Source: Lachnospiraceae bacterium
GTDB lineage: Bacteria > Bacillota > Clostridia > Lachnospirales > Lachnospiraceae
Assembly (NCBI GenBank): GCA_011959285.1
Contig: BLLW01000038.1
Coordinates: 1-36,095 of the forward strand
Length of the DNA stretch: 36,095 bases
Reading direction: 5' to 3'
Below the pieces are notes generated by a model. That model worked only from the letters and a program-made list of their open reading frames with translations, searched no databases and had not been told where the DNA came from. Below, piece by piece: positions 15,048 through 24,695 of this stretch. The translations under genes were made by a program, and so were the position numbers. Position 1 is the first letter of the stretch. Each line of letters opens with the position of its first letter.

Positions 15048-16970
15048 ATGTCAAAAGCAGCAGTTTATGATGCATCCAGTATCACTGTGCTGGAAGGGCT
15101 AGAAGCGGTAAGAAGAAGACCAGGGATGTACATTGGCAGTGTCTCCACCAAGGGATTGAATCACCTGATTTACGAAATTGTAGATAATGCGGTGGATGAG
15201 CATCTTGCAGGGTATTGTAATACGATTTATGTCACTCTTGAAGCAGATGGTTCTGCCACAATTGAAGATGATGGGCGGGGTATTCCGGTAGGCATGCATG
15301 AAAAGGGAGTCAGTGCAGAGAGATTAGTTTTCACCACCCTTCACGCAGGAGGAAAATTTGACGATACTGCCTATAAGACCAGCGGAGGGCTTCACGGCGT
15401 AGGTTCCTCTGTAGTCAACGCACTTTCCACCTATCTGACGGTGCAGGTCAAAAACGGCGGTCATCTGTATGAAGACCGATATGAGCGGGGCAATCCAATC
15501 ATAGAACTGGTGGATGGTCTGCTTCCAGTGGTTGGCAGGGCAAAGGGAAGCGGGACTCGCATCAATTTTCTTCCCGATGATACGATTTTTGACCGGACCA
15601 GGTTCAAGGAAGATGAAATAAAGAGCAGGATGCATGAAACGGCTTATTTAAACCCTGCGCTTACCATTGTCTTTGAAGATAAGAGAAAAGAAGAGACAGA
15701 ACATATTGAATACCATGAGCCGGACGGCATCATTGGATTTATCAAGGATATGAATAAATCCACAGAAGCGGTCTGCGATGTGATTTATTTTAAAGGAGAA
15801 AGCGAAGGCATCTCTGTGGAGGGCGCGTTTCAATACATCAATGAGTTTCATGAGAATGTGCTTGGTTTCTGTAACAATATCTATAATTCAGAGGGCGGCA
15901 CCCATCTGACCGGATTCAAAACGGCGTTTACCAACATCATCAATACTTACGCAAGAGAGCTGAACATTTTAAAAGAAAAAGATTCCAATTTCACCGGTGC
16001 AGATGTACGTAACGGAATGACCGCCGTCATTTCTATCAAGCATCCTGATCCCCGTTTTGAAGGGCAGACCAAGACTAAGCTGGACAACCAGGACGCTTCC
16101 AAGGTCGTATCTAAGGTGACTAGTGATGAATTAGTGCGCTATTTTGATCGGAATCTGGAAATTCTTAAGAACATCATAGGCTGTGCAGAGAAGGCGGCAA
16201 AGATCAGGAAGACCGAGGAGAAGGCAAAGACGAATATGCTGACCAAACAGAAATTCTCCTTTGATTCCAACGGAAAGCTTGCCAATTGTGAGTCAAAAGA
16301 TGCATCAAAATGCGAAATATTCATTGTAGAGGGGGATTCTGCAGGAGGCAGCGCAAAGACTGCAAGAAATCGTGCATTTCAGGCGATTCTTCCTATCCGA
16401 GGAAAGATTTTAAATGTGGAAAAAGCAAGTATTGATAAGGTCCTTGCCAACGCGGAAATCAAAACCATGATCAATGCATTCGGGTGTGGTTTTTCTGAAG
16501 GATATGGGAATGATTTTGATATCACGAAACTGCGTTACGACAAGATTATTATCATGGCGGATGCGGACGTGGATGGCGCTCATATTTCTACTTTACTGTT
16601 AACGTTGTTTTACAGGTTCATGCCTGAACTTATTTATGAAGGTCATGTATATATTGCCATGCCCCCCTTGTATAAAGCCATGCCCAGCAAGGGAAAAGAA
16701 GAATATCTTTATGATGACAAGGCATTAGACCAGTACCGGAAGCGTCATAAAGGTCCTTTCACCCTGCAAAGATATAAAGGTCTGGGTGAGATGGATGCAG
16801 ACCAGCTTTGGGAAACTACCTTAAATCCTGAGAGCAGAATCTTAAAGCAGGTGGAGATTGAAGATGCACGTATGGCGTCGGAGGTGACGGAAATGCTGAT
16901 GGGAACGGAAGTGCCGCCCAGAAAGGCGTTTATCTATGAACATGCCACCGATGCGGAACTGGATATTTAA
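15048..16970 (+). CDS. parE: Type IIA topoisomerase B subunit (ParE-like; gyrB paralogue)
   Basis: Predicted 640 residues. GHKL ATPase motifs: EIVDNAVDEHLAG, DDGRGIPVG, GGLHGVGSSVVNALS. The transducer domain follows, then the TOPRIM motifs EGDSAGGSA and DADVDGAHIS, and the GYKGLGEM-like LQRYKGLGEMDADQLW near the end. Together with the next gene it forms the two-subunit enzyme that passes one duplex through another using ATP. From this subunit alone gyrase and topoisomerase IV cannot be separated with certainty; the call as ParE rests on the adjacent A subunit lacking a GyrA box and on the location away from dnaA/recF genes. AAAGAGG precedes the ATG. Confidence 0.85.
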   Translation: MSKAAVYDASSITVLEGLEAVRRRPGMYIGSVSTKGLNHLIYEIVDNAVDEHLAGYCNTIYVTLEADGSATIEDDGRGIPVGMHEKGVSAERLVFTTLHAGGKFDDTAYKTSGGLHGVGSSVVNALSTYLTVQVKNGGHLYEDRYERGNPIIELVDGLLPVVGRAKGSGTRINFLPDDTIFDRTRFKEDEIKSRMHETAYLNPALTIVFEDKRKEETEHIEYHEPDGIIGFIKDMNKSTEAVCDVIYFKGESEGISVEGAFQYINEFHENVLGFCNNIYNSEGGTHLTGFKTAFTNIINTYARELNILKEKDSNFTGADVRNGMTAVISIKHPDPRFEGQTKTKLDNQDASKVVSKVTSDELVRYFDRNLEILKNIIGCAEKAAKIRKTEEKAKTNMLTKQKFSFDSNGKLANCESKDASKCEIFIVEGDSAGGSAKTARNRAFQAILPIRGKILNVEKASIDKVLANAEIKTMINAFGCGFSEGYGNDFDITKLRYDKIIIMADADVDGAHISTLLLTLFYRFMPELIYEGHVYIAMPPLYKAMPSKGKEEYLYDDKALDQYRKRHKGPFTLQRYKGLGEMDADQLWETTLNPESRILKQVEIEDARMASEVTEMLMGTEVPPRKAFIYEHATDAELDI

Positions 16971-16989
16971 AAAGTGAGGGAAAGTCTAC

Positions 16990-19227
16990 ATGGAAGAAAA
17001 GATCATTAAAACAGAGTATTCCGAGGTCATGCAAAAGTCTTATATCGACTATGCCATGAGCGTCATCATCGCAAGAGCCCTTCCTGATGCCAGGGACGGA
17101 TTAAAGCCGGTGCAGAGAAGAGTGCTGTACGATATGCATGAGCTTGGAATCCGGTACGACAGACCCTACCGGAAAAGCGCTCGTATCGTTGGAGATACCA
17201 TGGGTAAGTATCATCCCCATGGCGACAGTTCTATTTATGAAGCGCTGGTAGTGATGACTCAGGAGTTTAAGAAAGGACTTCCCTTAATAGACGGTCACGG
17301 CAATTTCGGTAACATTGAAGGAGACGGCGCCGCTGCCATGCGTTATACGGAGGCAAGGCTTACCAGAGTTACGCAGGAGTCATTTCTGTCAGATTTAGAT
17401 AAGGATGTAGTAGATTTTGTTCCCAATTTTGATGAGACGGAAAAGGAGCCTAGCGTTCTGCCTGTGAAATTTCCTAACCTTCTTGTGAATGGTTCTGAAG
17501 GGATTGCAGTAGGGATGGCGACCAGCATTCCGCCTCACAATTTAGGCGAAGTGGCAAATGCAGTAAAGGCTTACATGCAGGATGAATCCATCACCACCAA
17601 GGAACTGATGAAATATATTAAGGGACCTGATTTTCCCACAGGCGGTATTGTGATCAACAAGGATGATCTTCTAGATATTTATGAGACTGGCACAGGGAAA
17701 ATCAAGGTTAGGGGAAAGGTGGATATTGAAAAAGGAAAAGCAGGAAAGACCAATGTGGTCATCAGTGAAATTCCCTATCCCATGATCGGGGCAAACATTT
17801 CCAAATTTCTGATGGACGTGGCAGCTCTTTCAGAGACAAAGAAAACACAAGATATTGTGGATATTTCTAATCAGTCTTCCAAAGAGGGAATTCGCATCGT
17901 CATTGAACTTAAAAAGGATGCGGACGTTGATAATTTTATCAATATGCTTTATAAAAAGACGAGGCTTGAGGACACTTTCGGCGTAAACATGCTTGCCATT
18001 GCAGATGGGCGTCCGGAAGTCATGGGGCTTAGACAGATCATCAAGCATAATGTTGATTTCCAGTTCCAGGTTGCCAGAAGAAAATATACCACGCTCCTTG
18101 CAAAGGAACGTGAGCGAAAGGAGATTCAGGAAGGTCTGATCAAAGCGTGTAATGTGATCGACCTTGTAATCGAGATATTAAGAGGCTCCAAGGACAGGAC
18201 TATGGCAAAGGAATGCCTGATGAATGGGAAGGTGGAGGGCATCCGGTTCCGCTCCAAAGAATCCAAAATCATGGCAGCACAGCTGATGTTTACAGAAAAA
18301 CAGGCAAACGCCATATTGGAAATGCGTCTATATAAGTTGATCGGGCTGGAATTGGAAGCACTGATCAATGAGCATGAGGAAACCATGGCGAATATCTACC
18401 GCTATGAAGATATTCTGGATCGGCGCGACTCCATGGCTCAGGTCATCATCAATGAGCTGGATGAGATTAGAAAGAATTATTCTCACCCAAGAAAAACGGT
18501 CATTGAAAATGCAGCGGAAGCTATTTACGTGGAAAAGAAAGCGGAAGAGATGGAAGTGGTTTTCCTTATGGATCGCTTCGGCTATGCCAGAACCATAGAT
18601 ACAGCAGCCTATGAGCGCAATAAAGAGGCGGCAGAGACGGAGAATAAATATGTGCTGTCTTGCAAAAATACTGGAAGAATCTGTATCTTTACGAATACTG
18701 GACAACTCCATACAGTGAAGGTTATGGATATTCCTTTTGGCAAGTTTAGAGATAAAGGGGTTCCCATAGACAATATCAGTAATTTTAATGGAGAAAAAGA
18801 AATCGTGATTGCGGCGGCAAGTCAGATGAGTTTAAACCTCTACCGCATGATCTTCGTCACCAAGCTTGCCATGATGAAGGTTGTGAACGGCGGTGAGTTC
18901 GATGTGGCAAAACGGACGGTTGCGGCAACCAAGCTGACAGATGAAGATGAGGTGGTAAGCGTGGTGGTCTTAAATGATCAGAAGCAGATTGTGCTGCAGA
19001 CGCTGGAAGGGTATTTCCTAAAATTTGCGGTGGAAGAAATTCCAGAAAAAAAGAAAAATGCAATCGGTGTGCGGGGGATGAAACTAAGCGGAAGCGACTA
19101 TATCGAAAATGTCTACTATACCAGAAGCGGTGTGGAAAGCACCATCCAGTATAAGGAGAAATCTCTTGACCTCAACAAACTAAAAACAGCCAAAAGAGAC
19201 GGAAAAGGAACCAAGGTAAGGGTATAA
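16990..19227 (+). CDS. parC: Type IIA topoisomerase A subunit (ParC-like; no GyrA box seen)
   Basis: Predicted 745 residues, 19 bp after the B subunit. The breakage-reunion domain shows [11 protein letters not shown] (S80 and E84 at the quinolone-binding positions) and RYTEARL with the catalytic tyrosine near residue 119. A long coiled-coil region ([15 protein letters not shown]) and a C-terminal beta-pinwheel follow (from about residue 510). I find no QRRGGRG-type GyrA box in the C-terminal domain, and the protein is shorter than typical GyrA, so a decatenating topoisomerase IV role is more likely than negative supercoiling. Both drug-contact residues have the usual susceptible-type identity. 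Confidence 0.85.
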   Translation: MEEKIIKTEYSEVMQKSYIDYAMSVIIARALPDARDGLKPVQRRVLYDMHELGIRYDRPYRKSARIVGDTMGKYHPHGDSSIYEALVVMTQEFKKGLPLIDGHGNFGNIEGDGAAAMRYTEARLTRVTQESFLSDLDKDVVDFVPNFDETEKEPSVLPVKFPNLLVNGSEGIAVGMATSIPPHNLGEVANAVKAYMQDESITTKELMKYIKGPDFPTGGIVINKDDLLDIYETGTGKIKVRGKVDIEKGKAGKTNVVISEIPYPMIGANISKFLMDVAALSETKKTQDIVDISNQSSKEGIRIVIELKKDADVDNFINMLYKKTRLEDTFGVNMLAIADGRPEVMGLRQIIKHNVDFQFQVARRKYTTLLAKERERKEIQEGLIKACNVIDLVIEILRGSKDRTMAKECLMNGKVEGIRFRSKESKIMAAQLMFTEKQANAILEMRLYKLIGLELEALINEHEETMANIYRYEDILDRRDSMAQVIINELDEIRKNYSHPRKTVIENAAEAIYVEKKAEEMEVVFLMDRFGYARTIDTAAYERNKEAAETENKYVLSCKNTGRICIFTNTGQLHTVKVMDIPFGKFRDKGVPIDNISNFNGEKEIVIAAASQMSLNLYRMIFVTKLAMMKVVNGGEFDVAKRTVAATKLTDEDEVVSVVVLNDQKQIVLQTLEGYFLKFAVEEIPEKKKNAIGVRGMKLSGSDYIENVYYTRSGVESTIQYKEKSLDLNKLKTAKRDGKGTKVRV

Positions 19228-19250
19228 AAGTTAGAAAGGAGCAGCCTAAA

Positions 19251-19802
19251 ATGCGTGTGATTGCTGGCAGAGCAAGAAGCCTTAGACTAAAGACGCCGAT
19301 GGGAATGGATACCAGACCTACGACGGACCGGATAAAGGAAACCTTATTTAATATGATTCAGAGCGAAATCCCGGGATGTATCTTCATTGATTTGTTTGCG
19401 GGAAGCGGCGGCATTGGCATTGAAGCATTAAGCCGGGGTGCTTCGCACGCCTACTTTGTTGAAAATGGAAAAGAAGCGATTTCCTGTATTCAGGACAATC
19501 TTTTCTTTACAAAATTTTCCAATGATGCTACACTTCTGAAACAGGAAGTTTTTACGGCTCTATCCATGATTCATGAAAAAGAAGTGGATATCATCTTTAT
19601 AGATCCTCCTTATCAGGCAGGTTATGAGGAAAAGATTTTCGAGGCGCTTTCGGCACAGCCCTATGTCACTGAAAATACGCTTTTGATCTTAGAAGCACAG
19701 AAGGAAAAGTCCATGAGCTTCCTTGAAGAAGCAGGATATGAGATCGTAAAAGAAAAGAATTACAAGACAAATAAGCATGTATTTGTGAGAAAGGCGAACT
19801 AA
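19251..19802 (+). CDS. rsmD: 16S rRNA (guanine966-N2)-methyltransferase RsmD
   Basis: Predicted 183 residues. [15 protein letters not shown] then [14 protein letters not shown] is the RsmD N-terminal signature; [18 protein letters not shown] is the SAM-binding motif I and [11 protein letters not shown] the catalytic motif IV. It would methylate G966 of 16S rRNA in the 30S subunit. AGAAAGGAGCAGCC precedes the ATG. coaD starts two bases after its stop codon. rsmD-coaD is a very widespread pair (B. subtilis ylbH-coaD). Confidence 0.96.
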   Translation: MRVIAGRARSLRLKTPMGMDTRPTTDRIKETLFNMIQSEIPGCIFIDLFAGSGGIGIEALSRGASHAYFVENGKEAISCIQDNLFFTKFSNDATLLKQEVFTALSMIHEKEVDIIFIDPPYQAGYEEKIFEALSAQPYVTENTLLILEAQKEKSMSFLEEAGYEIVKEKNYKTNKHVFVRKAN

Positions 19803-19804
19803 GA

Positions 19805-20296
19805 ATGAAATCAGCAATCTATCCCGGCAGTTTCGATCCGGTTACATATGGGCATCTGGATGTAATCAGGCGTGCAGCCCAAATCTTTGATGAACTTACG
19901 GTCAGCGTTTTGAATAATAAACTAAAGACTCCATTGTTTTCTGTAGAAGAACGTGTTAAGATATTACAGGAAGCAGTCAGGGACATTCCCAATGTGAAAG
20001 TAGAATCCTTCAGCGGACTTTTGGTGGATTACGCCAGATCAAGGGATATACATGTAGTAATCAGAGGACTGCGTGCGATTACCGACTTTGAATATGAACT
20101 TCAGAACGCACAGACCAATGCAAAGCTGTCAAACGGAGAGCTGGATACCGTTTTCCTCACAACAAGTCTGGAATATGCCTATCTTAGTTCTTCCAGCGTC
20201 AAGGAAATAGCAAGCTTTAACGGGGATATTTCCATGTGCGTACCTGATTTTGTAGCAGAGCTTGTGTATCAGAAATATGGATATGGGAAGAAGTAG
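19805..20296 (+). CDS. coaD: Phosphopantetheine adenylyltransferase
   Basis: Predicted 163 residues, the normal CoaD length. It begins [19 protein letters not shown], containing the nucleotidyltransferase TxGH-like motif (TYGH), and has [17 protein letters not shown] and the SSSSVKEIA loop that binds ATP phosphates. It transfers AMP to 4'-phosphopantetheine, the penultimate step of coenzyme A synthesis. Its ATG lies two bases after the rsmD stop with only a weak ribosome binding site, so translation is probably coupled to rsmD. Confidence 0.97.
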   Translation: MKSAIYPGSFDPVTYGHLDVIRRAAQIFDELTVSVLNNKLKTPLFSVEERVKILQEAVRDIPNVKVESFSGLLVDYARSRDIHVVIRGLRAITDFEYELQNAQTNAKLSNGELDTVFLTTSLEYAYLSSSSVKEIASFNGDISMCVPDFVAELVYQKYGYGKK

Positions 20297-20310
20297 ACGG
20301 GGGAAAGTGC

Positions 20311-20937
20311 ATGAGCAGCAGAATCGAACAGTTAATTGATGAAATTGAAGAGTACATTGACGGCTGTAAATACCAGACTCTTTCAAACAGCAAAATTATT
20401 GTCAATAAAGAAGAAATCGATGAGCTTCTCCGGGAACTTCGGATGAAGACGCCGGATGAGATTAAACGTTATCAGAAGATCATCAGCAATAAAGAGGCAA
20501 TCTTAAATGACGCCCGCGCAAAAGCAGAGGCACTGATTAACGAAGCGACGATTCATACCAATGAGCTCATCAATGAGCATGAGATTATGCAACAGGCATA
20601 TGCACAGGCAAATGAAGTGGTCAAGATGGCTACCCAGCAGGCGCAGGAAATCCTGGACAATGCAACCATAGAAGCAAACAATATGCGCATGGCTGCCATG
20701 CAGTATACAGATGACATTTTGGCAAACGTAGAAAATCTTATGAACCAGACCATACGGACGACGACGGACCACTACGAAAGCTTTATCGGCGCATTAAATC
20801 ACTATAATGATATCGTCAACGCAAACAGAGTGGAGTTAAATCCGCCAGAGCCGGATACCTATATTGGTGATGACCTGGAAAATGAAACAGACCAGACGAA
20901 GGAGAACGGTGAAAACTTAAATCTGGATCTGCTATGA
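20311..20937 (+). CDS. Coiled-coil protein, ATPase-subunit-like, function unknown
   Basis: Predicted 208 residues. Residues ~1-20 and 35-60 are acidic helices; ~65-140 is a long Ala/Glu/Gln-rich coiled coil (ARAKAEALINEATIHTNELI, AQANEVVKMATQQAQEIL), resembling stalk subunits of rotary ATPases and DivIVA-like proteins; the tail is acidic and Asn-rich. No membrane segment is visible. Such proteins are often labelled vacuolar ATPase subunit H-like by their coiled coil alone, which says little about function. It lies 14 bp after coaD behind a GGGGGAAAG site and ends at a strong terminator, so it is the last gene of the rsmD-coaD operon. A structural or division-related role is a guess. Confidence 0.8.
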   Translation: MSSRIEQLIDEIEEYIDGCKYQTLSNSKIIVNKEEIDELLRELRMKTPDEIKRYQKIISNKEAILNDARAKAEALINEATIHTNELINEHEIMQQAYAQANEVVKMATQQAQEILDNATIEANNMRMAAMQYTDDILANVENLMNQTIRTTTDHYESFIGALNHYNDIVNANRVELNPPEPDTYIGDDLENETDQTKENGENLNLDLL

Positions 20938-20954
20938 TAAAGGTAAAGTTTAAG

Positions 20955-20987
20955 CCGGCTTACGAAAAGTAAGCCGGACTTTTTTTG
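20955..20987 (+). terminator. Rho-independent terminator after the coaD operon
   Basis: CCGGCTTAC (20955-20963) pairs perfectly with GTAAGCCGG (20969-20977) around a GAAAA loop, followed by AC and a run of seven or more T. Confidence 0.92.
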
Positions 20988-21021
20988 GCATCCGTTGTGA
21001 ACATAAGAAAGGAAGAGGCGT

Positions 21022-22365
21022 TTGAAAAAGAGCAGTTGTTTAACCCCAAAATTGCGATGCGGTATCTGGATGTTTTTATTTGCACTTTTGTGTGGAGCGG
21101 GATTATTATGTATGCCGATACAGGTATATGCCGATCAGCCCATCGTCATCGTGATCGACCCCGGTCACGGTGGGGAAAATTTGGGCGCTGAGTATGACGG
21201 TTATACCGAAAAGGATATGACGCTTATAGTAGCAAAAGCAATGAAAGAGGAATTAGAAAAATATAACAATGTAATCGTCTATCTGACACATGAAACAGAC
21301 CAGGACATGAGCATTAAGGACAGGGCAGCATTTGCTGGAGAGAGAAATGCTGATTTTTTGTTTTGCCTTCATTTCAATTCCTCCGTGGAGCATAATTTGT
21401 TCGGGGCAGAGGTTTGGGTTCCTGCCAGTGGCGAGTACTATGCAAAAGGCTATTCCTTTGCACAGATACAGATGCGTGAATTTACCGATTTTGGACTCTA
21501 TTCAAGAGGAATCAAGACAAGATTAAATGACAAGGATGAAAATTATTACGGCATTTTGAGATATTGCACAGGTGAGGGGGTTCCGGCAGCGTTGATTGAG
21601 CACTGTCATTTGGATCAGGAAAAGGATAAAAAATTCTATCAGCAGGGAGAAGAACAGCTTATTGCATTTGGGCGTATGGATGCAACGGCGGCCGCCAAAT
21701 ACTTTGGGTTAAAATCTGATATTCTGGGTGTGGATTACCGCGATTTTCCAGTGCCACAGACAGAAATTCCCGAGGGGATTGTACGTCCTGATAAGACAGA
21801 GCCGGAACTATGCAGAATCGAAGTGACACAAGTAAATGAGGATACAGGCGAAGTGACGGTTCAAATGGAGGCGGAAGATGCAGACAGCTATATTTTATAT
21901 TATCGCTGCAGCCTAGATGGAGGAGATACCTATCTGCTTCCCGAAGAATGGCCCAGACCTGATGCATGGAATGAGTCAGCGCCTTCCTGCAGCTTTACGA
22001 TTAAGGTACCCTTCGATGAGAAGATTGCACTCCTTGCGTCGGCAAGCAATGGATTTGACAAATGGACGGACAGCAATATCATAGAGCTAGATGCCATTCC
22101 CGATCCCCAGAGGCTGAAAGAGGAAGCGTTCCAAAGAGCGCAGCAGGAAGCGGAAGAGGAAGCGCAAAAGCTGCTCGAACAAATGCAGAACTATAACCAG
22201 ATTCATTTTGATGAAGAAGCGCCAAATAAAGGCGCTGAGGATGCAGATTCTAATTTGATTCAGGTGACGGTGATCATCGGCGGACTGATTCTGTGCATGA
22301 TTTTTATTTCTTTCTTTATGGCAAGAGCAATATTTTTGCTGGTAAAAGGTAATAAAAAACGGTAA
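21022..22365 (+). CDS. N-acetylmuramoyl-L-alanine amidase (Amidase_3) with C-terminal membrane anchor
   Basis: Predicted 447 residues from a TTG start behind GGAAGAGG. A signal peptide (residues ~1-37, ending QVYADQ) leads into an Amidase_3 domain: IDPGHGG (H49), an early zinc-ligand Glu (E63 region), LHFNSS (H117) and the catalytic ALIEHC (E193). It would cleave the bond between MurNAc and the stem peptide. Residues ~255-360 look like one beta-sandwich (Ig/FN3-like) domain, then a Glu/Gln-rich helix (~365-395) and a hydrophobic segment (~414-438) ending KGNKKR, a likely C-terminal membrane anchor. That combination is uncommon for secreted amidases. The 3' end overlaps ylbJ on the opposite strand by 50 bp. 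Confidence 0.9.
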   Translation: MKKSSCLTPKLRCGIWMFLFALLCGAGLLCMPIQVYADQPIVIVIDPGHGGENLGAEYDGYTEKDMTLIVAKAMKEELEKYNNVIVYLTHETDQDMSIKDRAAFAGERNADFLFCLHFNSSVEHNLFGAEVWVPASGEYYAKGYSFAQIQMREFTDFGLYSRGIKTRLNDKDENYYGILRYCTGEGVPAALIEHCHLDQEKDKKFYQQGEEQLIAFGRMDATAAAKYFGLKSDILGVDYRDFPVPQTEIPEGIVRPDKTEPELCRIEVTQVNEDTGEVTVQMEAEDADSYILYYRCSLDGGDTYLLPEEWPRPDAWNESAPSCSFTIKVPFDEKIALLASASNGFDKWTDSNIIELDAIPDPQRLKEEAFQRAQQEAEEEAQKLLEQMQNYNQIHFDEEAPNKGAEDADSNLIQVTVIIGGLILCMIFISFFMARAIFLLVKGNKKR

Positions 22366-23257
22366 TAGCGGTGAGAATCATTTTGTGCATGACATATTCC
22401 GTGACGGAAAGGTCGGTATCTTTAATCATACTATAAGTCTGGGCGATGCAGGACAACCCTCCAAAGGGAAGGACACACAAAACAAACCAGGGTGCACGGC
22501 TGCCTAAAAGTCCGATGCCGCCAGTGATTTCTAAAAGACATCCCATACCGCCGATAAGCAGGTTTGAAAGATTCTGCCCCAGATGAAGAGCCTTTGCTAA
22601 AAGAAAGGGCAAAATAAACAGAAGATTGAAAAAAATCATATATCCTCCCAACTTTGCAATGCTGTAGAGGGAGCTGAAAATAGATTCATCCAGCGCCTGC
22701 ATAAGGGGAAGGGGGGCATTTGGTGTCCGGTCGGTATTTTTCCTTGGAATTTGGTCTGCATACAGAATATAGCGCAGGAAAAGTCCATATAGAAAAGGAA
22801 GCCCGTACATCCCAATCAAAAAGGGCAGCACCTCTTTTAAAGACAGCATCGGCAGGACAAAGCTCAAAAAGTATACGGGACCTATATTGTTGCAAAAGGC
22901 AAGAAGAAGAGATGCCTCCTGTTTAGAAATCTGTTTCTGCTCGTAGAGCTGTGCCGTCACGTGGGCGCCCATAGGAAAGCCACAGAGAAAACCGATTATG
23001 ATGCCGTAAATACAGGATGGTCCAAGATTAAACAATCTTCCCAGGATGGGATTTAAGATTTTTACAAAAGAACCTGTCAGGTTCATGCGGATCATGATTC
23101 CAGAGAGCACCATAAAAGGGAAAAGTGTTGGAATCATTCTCTCAAACCAGAGATTCAGACCATTTAATGCAAGAGATAGGCAATCCCCAGGAAAGGAAAG
23201 AATCACGATTGTAAGCGTGAGTGCAAGAAGGGTATAAAGATAAAATTTCAGTTTCAT
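22316..23257 (-). CDS. ylbJ: Sporulation integral membrane protein YlbJ
   Basis: Predicted 313-residue membrane protein with about eight hydrophobic segments. It carries the nucleoside-recognition/Gate pattern seen in YlbJ: FPGDCLSLALNGLNLWFERMIPTLFPFMVLSGIMIRM, GFLCGFPMGAHVTAQLYE, SLLLAFCNNIGPVYFLSF and the matching second half. In B. subtilis ylbJ is sigma-E controlled, affects spore cortex/heat resistance, and lies directly after rsmD-coaD; here it is in the same neighbourhood, inverted. Its 3' end runs 50 bp into the amidase gene, with no terminator between them. The ATG at 23257 has an AAGGG-type site about 13 bases upstream, rather far. I see no convincing sigma-E promoter. Confidence 0.9.
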   Translation of the reverse strand: MKLKFYLYTLLALTLTIVILSFPGDCLSLALNGLNLWFERMIPTLFPFMVLSGIMIRMNLTGSFVKILNPILGRLFNLGPSCIYGIIIGFLCGFPMGAHVTAQLYEQKQISKQEASLLLAFCNNIGPVYFLSFVLPMLSLKEVLPFLIGMYGLPFLYGLFLRYILYADQIPRKNTDRTPNAPLPLMQALDESIFSSLYSIAKLGGYMIFFNLLFILPFLLAKALHLGQNLSNLLIGGMGCLLEITGGIGLLGSRAPWFVLCVLPFGGLSCIAQTYSMIKDTDLSVTEYVMHKMILTAITVFYYLLPAKILLLP

Positions 23258-23279
23258 AATAGGTTCTTTTCCCTTTTTG

Positions 23280-23288
23280 TGTTATGAT
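23280..23288 (+). promoter_or_regulatory. Extended -10 promoter of the rsuA-like gene, placed for a leaderless mRNA
   Basis: TG at 23280-23281, one base, then TATGAT at 23283-23288 form an extended -10; the -35 region (about 23260-23265) is poor. The expected start site, 6-7 bases after the -10, falls at 23295-23296, which is the A of the ATG. Confidence 0.5.
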
Positions 23289-23295
23289 AATATTT

Positions 23296-24033
23296 ATGAG
23301 AATCGACAGATTATTATGCGAAATGAATATAGGAACCAGAAGCAAGGTGAAAGAACTGATCAAAAAAGGGCAGGTCAGCGTTGACGGCAAGGTGATTTGT
23401 AAACCAGAGCAGCATATAGATGAAACCCGTGCGAAAATAACTTGCATGGGAAGAGAATATGTTTACAGACCTTATGTATACTACATGATGAATAAACCTG
23501 CCGGTGTCATCACTGCCACCACAGATGAAAGAGAGCGAACTGTCTTAGACCTTTTGAAAGAACAGCTTAAAGTACGCTTTGGAGAAGAAGGTGCAGGAGT
23601 ACCCCTTAGAGATATTTTTCCAGTGGGACGGCTGGATAAGGATACGGTAGGGCTTCTTCTTCTTACCAATGACGGGGCACTTGCACACAACCTGCTTTCA
23701 CCCTCTAAACATGTTGCCAAGCAATACTTTGTACGCACGGATATGAATGTTACAAATGAGCAGGAAAGAAACCTTGAATCAGGGGTTATGATTGGGCAAA
23801 ATGAGAAAACGCGCCCGGCACAGGTGATACTGAAGGGGGAAAATGAGTGTTATATCACTATCACAGAGGGAAAATACCATCAGATTAAAAGGATGTTCCA
23901 CGCAGTGGGAAACAAAGTAATTTATTTAAAACGCATGTCCATGGGAAGCCTTGTCTTAGATGAAACATTGGCGGAAGGACAAATCAGAGAATTGACACCA
24001 AAGGAGGTTACGGATTTATGCTCCAGGATATAG
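23296..24033 (+). CDS. RsuA/RluB-family 16S-type rRNA pseudouridine synthase
   Basis: Predicted 245 residues. An N-terminal S4 RNA-binding domain (MRIDRLLCEMNIGTRSKVKELIKKGQVSVDGK) is followed by the catalytic domain with VGRLDKDTVGLLLLTNDG (catalytic Asp ~114) and the C-terminal EGKYHQIKRMF motif of the RsuA/RluB/RluE group. It isomerises uridine to pseudouridine in rRNA; which site cannot be decided, though RsuA-type modification of 16S U516 is the common annotation. An upstream in-frame ATG (23284) lies inside the apparent -10 element; ATG 23296 gives the standard S4 start. Neither has a ribosome binding site, so the mRNA is probably leaderless. It overlaps the HAD gene by 16 bp. Confidence 0.92.
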   Translation: MRIDRLLCEMNIGTRSKVKELIKKGQVSVDGKVICKPEQHIDETRAKITCMGREYVYRPYVYYMMNKPAGVITATTDERERTVLDLLKEQLKVRFGEEGAGVPLRDIFPVGRLDKDTVGLLLLTNDGALAHNLLSPSKHVAKQYFVRTDMNVTNEQERNLESGVMIGQNEKTRPAQVILKGENECYITITEGKYHQIKRMFHAVGNKVIYLKRMSMGSLVLDETLAEGQIRELTPKEVTDLCSRI

Positions 24034-24695
24034 AAGCGGTATTATTTGATTTAGACGGATCTTTGGTAGATTCCATGTGGATTTGGGAAGAAATCGACAG
24101 AGTCTATCTTGGCAGATTTGGGATTTCACTGCCGGACGGATTACAGGGAGCCATCGAGGGCATGAGTTTTTCGGAAACGGCACAATATTTCAAGACAAGA
24201 TTTGACATTCCCGATTCCTTAGACCAGATCAAGGATGCATGGAATGAAATGGCATGGGAGCAGTACACCCATCAGGTCCCCTTAAAAGACGGGGCAAGGG
24301 AATTTGTAGCGTATTGCCATAATAGCGGCATCCGGCTTGGAATCGCTACAAGCAATTCAAGGCAGCTGGTAGAAAATGTGATAAAGGTACATGGGCTTTT
24401 GGGCTGTTTTGACTGTATCGTGACGGCATGTGATGTGGAAAAAGGAAAGCCTGCCCCGGACGTTTATTTGGAAGCGGCAAGGCAGTGCGGCGTAAATCCC
24501 GAAAAGTGCCTTGTGTTTGAAGATATCATTCCCGGAATCTTAGCCGGCAAAGCGGCAGGCATGAAAGTCTGCGCCGTCTGGGATGCCTATTCCCATGAGC
24601 AGGACGCCGAAAAGAAAAAACTTTCTGATTTTTACATAAAAGATTACTTCGACATTATGGAAGGGCTGTCATTGCCGGGAGGTTCGCTTGTATAA
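24018..24695 (+). CDS. HAD family phosphatase (beta-phosphoglucomutase-like subgroup)
   Basis: Predicted 225 residues. Motif [13 protein letters not shown] holds the nucleophile and acid/base Asp (residues ~11 and 13); motif II is IATSNS; motif III is the Lys in [13 protein letters not shown]; motif IV is [10 protein letters not shown] helical cap (~18-85) marks it as subfamily I. These enzymes hydrolyse or isomerise small phosphorylated metabolites; the substrate cannot be read from the sequence. It begins within the end of the pseudouridine synthase gene behind AAAGGAGG and overlaps the next gene by 8 bp, so the three genes are translationally linked. Confidence 0.92.
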   Translation: MLQDIEAVLFDLDGSLVDSMWIWEEIDRVYLGRFGISLPDGLQGAIEGMSFSETAQYFKTRFDIPDSLDQIKDAWNEMAWEQYTHQVPLKDGAREFVAYCHNSGIRLGIATSNSRQLVENVIKVHGLLGCFDCIVTACDVEKGKPAPDVYLEAARQCGVNPEKCLVFEDIIPGILAGKAAGMKVCAVWDAYSHEQDAEKKKLSDFYIKDYFDIMEGLSLPGGSLV

